Below, piece after piece: positions 22,380-33,283 of a stretch of 64,000 nt of DNA. A model generated the notes under the pieces. The model saw only the letters and a list, made by a program, of their open reading frames with translations. It was not told the origin of the DNA and ran no database searches. The stretch comes from Tillandsia leiboldiana. Lineage: Eukaryota; Streptophyta; Magnoliopsida; Poales; Bromeliaceae. The first letter of the stretch is position 1, and each line of letters opens with the position of its first letter. The position numbers and the translations under genes were made by a program. The DNA is taken from positions 2,489,912 to 2,553,911 of the forward strand of contig CM055064.1 of the NCBI GenBank assembly GCA_029204045.2, read 5' to 3'.

Positions 22380-24532
22380 TAACCGTTACACTAAACAGCA
22401 AGCCTCTTTCTTTCTTTATCTTGACTCTTTTTGTTTGTGTGTGATGCGAGGGAACATCTTAAAGATACCCCTCATGCTGATCTAATCTTTTTGGAGTAAG
22501 TCTTTCGATAGAAGCCTCCTCGTCTATAAATTACTTAAATTACTTTTGATGATGAAATATTCGTTTGACAGTCAATTTTATTAGATATAATTTATTTTAT
22601 TAAAATTATTTGAAAATAATTTTTTAATATTATTTATCAAATGCTCAAAGAGTTTCTAAAATGACTATTTTAAAGACCGATAGAGTACGTTCGTAGATTC
22701 AATAGCAAATTACGTAAAATTTTAATAAAAAATTCTACCTAATATCAAAAGTAAGACCAAAACTTTCGATTTAAAATTTAAATATTTTATTATTGTATTT
22801 TATAAAATTTTTATTTTTCGTCGTTATTTTGGGACGACATATTCACTAAACAAACAAAGTTAAAATATTATAAATTTTAATTTTAAAATAAATTTTTTTT
22901 GATTAAACAGGGTATATCCTATTTGGAGAGCATACAGTCAGAAGGGAAAGATAAAAACAAAGCCCCGAAAATACAGCACCCAACACTGTCACAGGACTGG
23001 ACATCGAGTTAATGCGGCACACGAGCCCCTATAGTCGAAAACCAAAACCTGGCAGTAGATGCTACATTCCACCCCAGCTCAGCACTCGTAGATTGACGCC
23101 CATCGAATAGCCTCATAAATTATTTAAATATTTTTAAATAATTTTAATATTATAAATTATATCTAACGAAATCGATCGCCGAATCAGATGTTCTATCATT
23201 GAAAGCAACTTAGAAATATAAAAAGCTCTATATTTTCAAAAGTATAGGAACATAGCTCATCTTTTTTGTATACAATTCTATCTTATTATAAACATTCCAA
23301 GAATAATACTGTCTGAATGGCTGTACACCAATAATATAGGTGTAAAATTTATATGCTAGCTTTTATGTGGATTACATTTACTCATCTATTTTATTATTAA
23401 ATTATTATTTTTATTAAAACCCACAAGAATTTTGTAAATTCTTGGATCAAAAAGTATACGTACACCCTGATATAGAGTGTATAGATAGTACCTTTCTTTC
23501 AGAGAAATCTTGCCTGATAGAGTGTACAGATAGCCCGAAGAAAAAAGAATGAAAACTGGCAGAAAATCACTAGTTTTAAGCTTCTGCTTTTGTTAGTCAA
23601 AAGCAACTAAAAAATTTAAAAAGTTGTTTGTGTTTTTACCAAAATGCTTTATTCCAAGAGTAATTTGCAAAAGATTGAACCAAGCCATCATAAACCTACA
23701 AATTGGGGAAAGAGAGTTTAGTTTCACTTCTGGGCCATGGATCACAGCATTTGAAAATATGTTTTTCTATTTTTCAGTGGGACCGCAAAAAATTCATGGT
23801 GTTCATGAAGTAATCCATCACTCTACACATGTTCAATTTTCAAAAGAAACCAAACAGAATAATTCTGCAACTTCATCTAAACAGGTCCACTACTCTATTG
23901 TTTAAGGATCCCAACCTCCGCATGAGGATGCAAAAGGGTAGGCAAAGTCCTGTAAGAGAAAATCAGTATAAAAGATATACTATTCACAAGATTTTTCACA
24001 ACATTAGGTGTACAAACTTTTGTTAAATCAACTGATGTATATCTTGATGCAGTTGCGCTAACTTATTTTCGCAAATTATTTCAAAATCTTAGGCCCATAA
24101 GTCTGGGGATATAGGATCACAGAAACATATCAAACTGCTGGTTGAACAATTTGGGGAAAAATAAAATAACAAGGGCCAATCGATCAATCTGAGAAAAAGA
24201 AAATCATTATCAAGGAAGAGAACTACTCTGAGCTATTTGTTCTTGCCAAAGAACCGAAGAATTACCTCTTTTCCTTGTGAGAAGACGAACATTGCCGATC
24301 AACTGAAGCCCACAACTATGTTTCAAAGAACTCTGGCAGAATGGCCACTGAAATTAGGCGTAGTGACATTCTCGAATCCTTCAGCTTCATTCCCAGGGGA
24401 AGCAAATATCCTGTGACATTTCTTTTACTTGTGCCATTAATGGGAAGGCAATTTAAATCATAAATATATGAAAACTCAATATATGGTAAGCAGTCAAGCA
24501 GTACCTTCACATACACAAAGCTTCTCCTACTA
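22380..24532. other. Intergenic region, no gene recognised
   Basis: AT-rich DNA. A 93-codon frame at 23624-23905 (+) and a 66-codon frame at 24316-24516 (-) show no recognisable domain. The right part, from about 24090, is better balanced in composition and probably belongs to the 3' UTR of the minus-strand gene ending at 24533. Confidence 0.35.
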
Positions 24533-27076
24533 TCAACTACTAAGATTGATAACCTCCTTCAGCAGTTTGTCAACAGAGAGTTTCAATTCAAGGGGAACAA
24601 ACAGCTGCCGAGGAATCGCATCCAATGCAAATAAAGTAAGAACCCTCATAACATCTGCTAGTATCAATTTCTCCTGTCTGGCTACTTTTTGGTGGACAAA
24701 TTTGCAAGAGTTCTTCAGCTTGCATGCATGGCATGTCTGGAAGGATTACAGAAATAAGTAGTCTCTTAAAGCCTTAGTTTTTTTCCTTTTCTCATCCTTT
24801 TTTTTTTTATTTTAATTCAAGCCCAAGTTTAAAGTACTGGCGATAGATAACAATGCGACCCACTTACAGTATCTTCTTGAATGCTGAAGAATGAGCGTAG
24901 CCTTTTAGCAGCAAAAACAGTCTTCCGTTCAACAGATGGGCAGCCAAGAAGGGCAACCTTTTTCAAGTCACTTCCAGACAACCACCTGTTCACCAACGAA
25001 TAAAGAAGAAAGGGCAGTGATTAAGCTTATGCATACAGTAGAAAGTAGAAACTAAAGGATACCAAATTGATGTTCTAGTTGCCAAGCAATGAAAGTCATA
25101 TTGACGTTTACTTTCAGAAAAAGAGCAAATAGAAGAATCCTTTTCATCCTTTTAGCGAATAGAAGTATTAGAAAATTTTAAAAAGACACGCACCAATTAC
25201 ATTGCAATATTACAAATAAATATAAGTACCAGAAGATAGGTAAAAGAGCAAAAAATATATATAGAATATATCTATACTAATAATTTGGAAAAAGCATAAT
25301 GATAATATTAACATTAATAAGCGAGGAACAAGAACAGACGTTTAGGGACTAGAGACATTCTTTAAATTCATTCAATTGGTCACATATATCTTAGATTCGA
25401 ACCGGACAGCATATAAAATTAATTGACTATACTAGCTCTCTCACTCCACTAGCATGTTAGCTGTACTACGCTGCCTACTTTTTTTCTTCTTTCTTTTCTC
25501 TTCTTTCCTTTTTTTTTTAATGTTTTTGTTGCTTACATATGGGCACTTCGATCACAACTACCTAATCAGAGGTTGCCCCAACAGGAAAAAGATGTAATTA
25601 CCCGGGTACCTATAAATACTAAGGGAGAATCAAACCCCTTATCTCTAAATCTTTAGATTCTTCACGAGCGACCGAGCAAATCTAGTAATCACTCATTGGA
25701 TCCAGAAAAATCCTCACCATGGGATCTACCCTTGAAACAAGTGTAATGAACTTTACCTATATTTCTTCAATTTTCTTATTCGAAAAACAATAGTGTCGGA
25801 GATCATTGTCAGTTAGGCAGGTGGAACAGCATAATATAAAATGGCAACTGAAGCGCAGTTTGTCATGAATGATACATGATGAGATTACAGAGATGACAAG
25901 AACTCAGCCACCGCTACCGCAGAATAGTTCATCCATGGGAAAAAGACAAAACAAAAAACAGATGAGTTAAATAGCAAGTTAGTCCCCAAATTCTTATACA
26001 GATGCTAATGAGGTCCCTAAACTGTCTCTTGGTACCACGCATGTCGTTTTTCATAGAATTCAACTAATCTATATCATCTTGGTTTGCCAAACAGATTCAT
26101 ATCGGTGTCAGCATACTAGTATAAATAGCCCTCTTTGCTGCGTCAAAAGAACAGTCGAACTCTAATAAGACTAGCAAAATAAAGGATAATCAACACACAT
26201 GTGACTGGCTAATTAAACTTGTAGAATTAAAAAATATAGTAAAAGTATTTTATTTGGCAGCAATTTACAGATTTGGTAAATTTCAACTGCTTTAGGCCAC
26301 CTGACTACTTAAAAAAAGGGTTTGACCACCAAATTAGCAGCGCAACAAAAGTGAGTAAGTAGTTAGCAACTAAGCTCAAAAGTGCATTTTGTAGCTCCTG
26401 AAACAGAAGAGGAGCTTCTCCCTCCATCAACTACGTAATTCGGTCCTTCATGGTTCCAATTCCGTTTATAGCTTCAAATTCGTTGTCCCTCGACCAAACT
26501 AGCGCTTCTTATTACTTACTTAGGGTTTGGAAACTTTGCAATCTCTTTGTATACAAATTGAGATAGCCATTAATGAGGAAAAATATGAGGAAAAACCTAA
26601 TCTTTTGCTTACTTTGCAATCTCCTGATGGTCCTGCCCGAACCTTTCAGCCGCCGATTTCAGGAAATGGCGAGAGTAGAGATTAGGGGGGATCTCGCTCG
26701 GATCCACCGGCGCCTTCCTTGCGAAATTGAGCTCGAAATTGGCCTCCTTCAGGTAACCATCCTCTCGCAATCGCCGCACGAGCGACGCCGCCTCGGGCGA
26801 GAGCTCCTTGGGGAACTCCTTCTCCTCCATCGGCCGATACCGAGCGGAGTCCGAAGACCTAATCCGCCTCCTATTCCGCTCCATGGCGCCATCTCTAACC
26901 CTAGAAGACGGCGCGGGCTTCAGGAAGATCGAAGAGAGGGGTTTGGGGATGGCCCCCGCGGATTCAGTGATGTAGGGTTTGGGATGGACGAGGAGAGAGG
27001 AGAGGTTGGGGAATCCATAGGTGGGGATCGCGCGGAGCTTGGAGCGGAGGGTGGCGAAGGAGGAGGAGGGGGCCAT
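24533..27076 (-). CDS. Conserved plant protein with C-x2-C-x5-C motif, probably organellar
   Basis: Three exons: 27076-26613, 24985-24868 and 24736-24533. The first two join within a Lys codon (aa then g). Exon 2 ends in phase 0 with donor gtaag, and exon 3 follows an ag acceptor after a pyrimidine-rich stretch. The 261-residue product starts with a Ser/Arg/Leu-rich stretch poor in acidic residues (1-60) that resembles a mitochondrial or plastid transit peptide. Residues 85-115 look helical, and 155-195 carry WLSGSDLKKVALLGCPSVER. The motif CHACKLKNSC (196-205) could bind zinc or an iron-sulphur cluster, and a Leu-rich helical tail ends at NLSS. Intron 1 is 1.6 kb. The even joins and clean splice sites make the gene model strong. 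I do not recognise a named family and give no function. Confidence 0.8.
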
Positions 27077-29990
27077 GGAAAGGGAAGAGGGAGAAGGTCA
27101 GGGGCATTTGGCCCACGCCGAGCGAGGGTTTTTCGAATTCGAAGAAGTCGGCGCCGAAGTAACATCGAGAGCCGACTTCTTCGGATGTCGCTTCTGAAAC
27201 TCCCACATTGCCGACTTTTGTAGGATAATCAATCAAATTGGATTGGGTCAGGGTTGGGCTTCAGACTTTTATGGCCCAATAATTAGTTGGACATTGTGAT
27301 CTTAACATGTCTCTAATTTTTATTTCTTCATGACACTTTTTTTTTGTTTGAACTGAAATAACCCCCGGACCATACAAATCAATTTTGAGTGATTACTCAC
27401 GGGCCTCCAAATAACAATTACTATATTTCATCTTCATTGATATAAAAATTACTTACTTTCTTAATAGTCGTTACATTTTTAAGCCCTTAGTTCCACTAAT
27501 CAATCAATCCACATATTAACATCATGGGAAAAATTATATTTCATGTCTTTTGTAGTGATATGTACTAACGCATGCAGGATAATATGTTGCAAACTGTTCG
27601 TTTTGTCCAACTCAAATTTAGGTAAAGATTGACTCCGTTCTCACCCTGTACAATCCAATAAAAGCTCACCCATAAGTTTTTTTTAAAAAAATTTATTATT
27701 TATTATTTATATGTTAATATTTATAATGTAGAAAATTTTTATTGATTTCTATACTAAAATTAAAGTATCTGTTTACTTTTCCAACGAATTAACAACAAAT
27801 GATCCTTTTTGAGGGGCACAAATTAAAAGCATTTTTCCAAGTACTTTGCTAGTGGGGAGGCTGCTGATGAACCTATCAAACACCTCCACGACAATTGACG
27901 GCACCTCCGTGTCCACTGTGAGAAAAAGTCGGCGGCGAAATTCATTCCAATTCGCTGCTTTCGTACGAAGGTGCTGATATTGGTGCACTAAAGTCGGCGA
28001 TGGGTTTCAACTACCAAATCTCTTGTTTTGGAGGTCAAATTTGCACCGCAACCAAAACCGGCAAAAACCAAAAAAAAGGAAGAAAACATGGCCACAAGTG
28101 CTTTCCACCTGCTTGGGAATTGATCATCTTAAACATGTGGCCGGCCACTTGAAAATCTAATATGATCTGTGTGTTACACTCAGGATTAAGATTGTACGCG
28201 TTAGTATTTATGAGCTATTTTTGTTCTGAACCATACGGAAAGAGTACTCACAAATTACTCTAAAAAATACGATTTTAACTATGAATTTTATGCCTTTTAT
28301 TCTATTATTACGTATTTTTAAAAGGTACTCTAAAATTACGTCATTCAAAGTGAAATGCACGGTCACAATTACGCCTTTACAAAATAGTTTATTGATGTAT
28401 ACATTGTAACCAAATGGGGCATGCTAAACTAATAGACGAAGAGTTAGCCCAACGAACATATATAACAATCCATCACAATTAAAGCGTCTATTCTTCGTAC
28501 TTGGCCCCAACCAAACTTTGCTTTGAGTGTGCGACGACTCAGTGATCAACTTTGGTACTCTTTTTTTTGGGCCCACCTCAAACCCCAGCCATTCACATTC
28601 ACATTGACATTCACATGCTTCCTTTCTCTCCATTCCCATTCAAACCACAAATTTTTGAAGATGATTATTCATTTATATCTACGTATTTATGTTCAGTGCG
28701 TAATCATATTAGTCATATCAATTCGAAGAGTATTAAAATACTTAGTATCTAATTCCAAATGTATTTTAAAATTTTGTTAAGCATAGTTTTCTATTGGAGC
28801 TTTCAATTGGTATTACATACATTACATAAAAATTGAGAATTCAAGCCCGACTTGGTTTGAGTCGCATCCGGACCCAACGACGAATCGCAATCCTTCTAGA
28901 ACACCATGTGGATGCATTGACAAAGTTATTTTTTGTGAAATTGATTCTTAATAATGTATCTTTGAAGCGTGAAAAGTTACTCTATCTGCTAGCTGTAATA
29001 TTTACAAAATTGACTCGTCGATGGCACTCGACCCAAAAGAACGCAAAATTGACTTGTCGATGGCGCTCAATCCAAAAGGGCATTCGCTTTCCCAACTTAA
29101 TGTCCGCACATTTAAGTATACATTAATAATTAATTAGAATAATATTATTGCAGCTTAAATATTTTACAAACATGGTGATTTGGAGGACTCTATCAAGTAG
29201 CTAATTAAGTTTGGTTTTCTATATTTGGTACAATTTATCTGATCAGTAACAATTGTTTTTGTTAGCAACGAGCGCACAAACTAAACAAAATCAATTGGCG
29301 ATCACGACAGAAAAGTAAAACCAATCTTGCACGACAGATAATTAACACACAGATTTACGTAAAAAATTCTTTGCAGGGAAAAAACTACGGGCGAAAAAGG
29401 AAAGGTTTCACTATGTAGAAAAGAGGGAATACAAGAGTTCTGCTTCATACAACGTACGATCTCTCTAGGGCAAACAAAAGAGAAATTAGGATTTTTTCTT
29501 AGCGGATCGGATCCGTACCGCGGAGGGCTCCGCCCCTCGCACCCCCCGTCCCACGTCAGTGGTGGGCTTCGGGCTCGGGCCGAGCCCTTCGCTTCCACTA
29601 CAGACATCCACAAAATTTCTCGTCGCACCGCGAAGCCGTCGGCGAACCTGAATCATAATATCGAAGTGATTCTGATTTTGAGTCACATCTAATAATTTTT
29701 TTTTTTTTACTGTAACTTAATTATTGTTTTAGAAGCGAAATATCTTTTTTCTACAAGTGATGATGCATTTGTGATCGAAGAAATTAGTGTCCTTGCTCGA
29801 GGGAGCAGCTAACACACGCACAAGTGTATACAGAAAAGTCACGTGCCGTACGTATTCAGGTTGGAAAATTGTATCGAAAGTGCCACAGTGACTAAGACCC
29901 AAATATGAAAAAGTATCATATATCAAAAACTATACTCACCACATATTCTATGAACCGCCAAAAAAATGAATTCATATTGCCAGCGTTCGA
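27077..29990. other. Intergenic region with scattered unassigned pieces
   Basis: The first 150 bp are the probable 5' leader of the minus-strand gene starting at 27076. Frames at 27773-27988 (-), 28523-28780 (+) and 28833-29126 (+) are short and unrecognised. A GC-rich patch at 29500-29640 (cgcggagggctccgcccctc) looks like a fragment of a repeat, but I cannot name it. Confidence 0.35.
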
Positions 29991-30321
29991 GAAAAATAAT
30001 TTTGAATATTGAATGATGATAATTTTAAGAAAAAATAAAGTGGATGGCAGATGACATATGATAAAACAACTTACAGTTGATGTTCTGCGTCAAGTTTGTA
30101 AAATAATATTACCCGCGATTTGAGATCTAATTTGCTGACTCTGATAATAGACGACACTCGAGTTATCGATTATAATAATTAATAAGATTGTTCCCTATAT
30201 AGAATGGTTTTGCATATAAAATTAAAGAAAAACCGTGCATTCAAATAACTTATCTTCTACTCCTTTATTTTTCTTAGTTGCCATCACTCTGAGAAAAATA
30301 ATTTTGAATATTGAATGATGA
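29991..30321 (+). repeat. Direct duplication predating the LINE insertion
   Basis: The phrase gaaaaataattttgaatatt occurs at 29991 and again at 30293. Sequence following the first copy (to about 30140) is related to sequence after the LINE at 39588-39740, for example ttgagatctaat. The simplest reading is a tandem duplication of about 302 bp, whose second unit was then split by the LINE. Confidence 0.6.
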
Positions 30322-30810
30322 CGAGTTCTTATGGCGATGGACCGCCTCTGTGATGATCCGGACTCCCGCAGGAACTGTGCAACATTAAACAGTGACTGTA
30401 GGGAGCTTATCCGGTGAAGCAGAGCTTGTAGAATCGAAATTGGATATTTAATATAGACTCTGCGCGAAAATCGGAGCAAATAGAATTTTCCGGGAGCTTT
30501 CGGCAAAATTTCGGATGAGAATTTGGCAAAATGGACGTCGTATTTGGACTCAGCGCACGAAAACGATCGAAACGGTATATTTACTTTAATTTTTCGGCAC
30601 CTCGGTACTGTTCACGCCGGAACAGTAACTCCGGCCGCCGGAATTACTGTTCCGGCGACCGGCGAGCGGCGGCGGGCGGCGGCGCACGGCGGCGGGCGGC
30701 GGCGCAGCGGCGGCACAGCGGCAGAGGGCGGCGGCGCAGGCGCGGGCGGGGGCTTGGGTGCGCGGTCCATGGGCCTGGCGTGCACCGGGAGCACCGAATA
30801 CCCCCCCGTG

Positions 30811-31074
30811 CCACGTGGCGGCTCCCGATTGGCTGGCCGGCTTCTAGAAGCCCACGGGGACTGTGACACGTGGCACACCCGGATTGGCCGACATATTCCG
30901 GAAGACCCGGCGCGGGGACCGGGCCCGTGCTCCACGTGGACACGTGGCGTCTTCTGAGTGGCCCTTGCACAGGCTGTTCCCTGTTTTGTGGACACGTGGC
31001 GCGTTTTGGTTGGCCCGTTTCGGTGTTTCCTGTTCGGATCCGATCCTGTGTGGAGCCTCAGCCCATTATAAATA
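30811..31074 (+). promoter_or_regulatory. LTR promoter with G-box/ABRE cluster and TATA box
   Basis: Five ACGTGG cores lie within 190 bp: CCACGTGGCG (30811-30820), ACACGTGGCA (30866-30875), the pair CCACGTGGACACGTGGCG (30932-30949) and ACACGTGGCG (30992-31001). TATAAATA follows at 31067-31074, with a CT-rich leader after it. This is the layout of an abscisic-acid or stress-responsive plant promoter. The same block occurs in the 3' LTR at about 36276-36540. Confidence 0.65.
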
Positions 31075-31835
31075 GGGCCCCCCACCCCCCTCTCTTTGCA
31101 CCTCGGTTTTCGAGCCCTTAGAGAGAGAACCAGAGAAAGTGCCCTCTACGAAATTTCTTCCTCTCTCTCTCTTCTCTCTCTCCTCCAAATCTCAGAATTT
31201 TTGGAGTTACAGTTAGTGAGTTATCTGCGACGCGGCGCACTGCGACGGTTTTCTTTTTCGGCCCATTTCCCGTCGCAGTTCCGTCGAAAATTCCCTGTGG
31301 GCTAACCAGGAGGAATTTTTGGACGATTTTTGCGACAGCGCGTTCCTAAGAGGTAAGGCTTCGATTTCCGTGTTGATCACTTTGCTCCATTTCGTACTTT
31401 TGGCACGTTTCCCGAGGTCTCTTTGACCCCCCTTTTTGCTGTGGAAATTTCTGGGCAGCGTCAACTTCTCCGATTTTTATCTTGGCGTAGGAGTATCAGA
31501 TCGAGATGTTTAAAGAGTCGATTTTGATCTACTCTTCGCGAGGAACGCAACCGTAATTTTTCTGGATTTTTCTGAGCACTATACAGAGGTGAAAAACTCC
31601 TCTCTTTTCGTGCCATTTGAAAAACAGCAAAAGCTGTATTTTTATGAATACTATAGTTACACCCTGTGCAATGTGTGTTGCTGTAGGGCACCGTTTTCGG
31701 CAGACAGCAGTTCTAGGGGACTGTGGACAACCAGGAGACTACCTGAGGTGTAGTTTGAGCTGCTCGAGGTGGGCGGTTGTTGCTTACCTCATTTTTGACA
31801 AGCTCACTGGGATTACTGGAACTCCCCTAAAATTT

Positions 31836-31990
31836 AATTGATGAGAACAATTGGGACAAACTAATATGACAATTGATGAGAACAATTGGGACAAACTAAT
31901 ATGACAATTGATGAGAACAATTGGGACAAACTAATATGACAATTGATGAGAACAATTGGGACAAACTAAATTGATGAGAACTATTGGGAC
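31836..31990 (+). repeat. 35-bp minisatellite in the LTR
   Basis: A unit beginning aattgatgagaacaattggg starts at 31836, 31871, 31906 and 31941 (period 35), followed by a shorter copy from 31969. The same array is in the 3' LTR from 37302, with the same copy number as far as I can read. Confidence 0.85.
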
Positions 31991-33283
31991 TACTAACAGG
32001 ACTACTAACAGGACAATTGATGAGAACCGCTGGGACGAACTCTCCTAAAAATTAATATAACCCCACAGATGATATGATGACTTATATTGGGACACTGTGA
32101 TTGAGACAAAGGCTATAATCTCGCATGCAAATGACTTTTATTCAGTAAATCAATCTTTTCAAATCTTTGACACTATTTTACAACTTCTAAAATAAAGACA
32201 GTTGCATGCATGCCCGGACATCAGGTAGGGCCACTATTTATTGCTACACTATCATATTAAGACTTGACATGTTTTATTGCTCTCTTTTGCTTTCAGTTGC
32301 TTGTCGCTCGAGTATGAGCAGGGGTTTGGGATAGTATAGCCAAGGTTATGTTAGATTATAAACTTGTGGGGTGTTGCGGTGACCGCGGACTGTAGGCGGT
32401 CGGCCGGATGTTTATCCTTGCATCAGAATGGGGTTGAGTCTGGTTTATTTTAGGCATCAGCAGGGGATCGGATTTTTCTCTAGTGGATGGTTTTTCCCAC
32501 TTATTGAGTACTATGGCATCAGATCAGGGTTTCTTAGTGGATGGCTTTTTCCACTTTGATCATAGTCATGATCCAGTCCTGCTGTTTACGACACTTATGA
32601 TACTTATTACTGAGGTACTTTTACTCGTGTGGGTCGCTCCCCTCGAGTGCCACTCCGGAGTGTGTTACAGGCAGGCTTGAGTCCTTGAGACTCTCATTCC
32701 CTATCGGTGTTATGCATTGGCCAGCATACCCGATTTGGGCAGGCAAGGCGCAGCAGGCAGTACCAGTTTTACTGGTGACATAAGATTGGGTTTATTCAGG
32801 CAGGCATGTTAGATACTGAGGCATACATACAGTCATTCCTTTTGGCACTGCATTTAGAGGCATGCTAGTGGTGGTTTCCCCTTTATTCAGCAGTTCTGCT
32901 TACAGCCTTACCACTTTTTCCTTTCTGGCCTCTAGTAGTCCTAGTGGGTGCGTCAGAGTTGAGGTTTTGCCCACTAGGGGAGGCTACTGGTTTATCTGGT
33001 AGTTCTCACCCCCATTATTGTTTTCTCTTTCTTCTTCTTTATTTTGCAGAGTCGTCTGCGGGAGCTGCTAGGCTATCAGCGGCTGATAAAGGTAAGGGGA
33101 TCGCTGAGTAGATAGATCTCCTGGGAGACTGAGAGCTGTAGATAGACGTTGTACCCTTCACTCAGACTGTGATATTCTCCTTTTATTTTGAGTCTGGTTT
33201 TCGCCAGCTGGTTGTATTATTTTGGTGAGCTGGGAGATTATTGTACATATTACAGTTTATTTTTAGTCCCAGTATAAGATATT

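Larger units (their letters stand above)
30349..33283 (+). repeat. 5' LTR, truncated at its 3' end
   Basis: Matches 35816-38749 base for base except for six substitutions, all transitions, and one C-run indel that I could find by eye. That is about 0.2 percent divergence, which implies a very recent insertion. The U3 part is GC-rich with a TATA box at 31067. Open frames within it (such as 30523-30957 and 32483-32680) recur in the 3' LTR and are not genes. Confidence 0.9.

Noticed and set aside
26573..27223. 216-codon plus-strand frame
   Set aside because: Antisense to exon 1 of the C-x2-C-x5-C gene, whose splice joins are far better support.
30523..31085. Overlapping frames of 100-157 codons on both strands in a GC-rich stretch
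   Set aside because: They lie inside the LTR, recur at the same place in the 3' LTR and have Ala/Arg/Pro-rich low-complexity translations.
31836..31990. Regularly spaced repeats that might suggest a CRISPR array
   Set aside because: Units are contiguous without spacers and lie in a plant retrotransposon LTR; this is a minisatellite.
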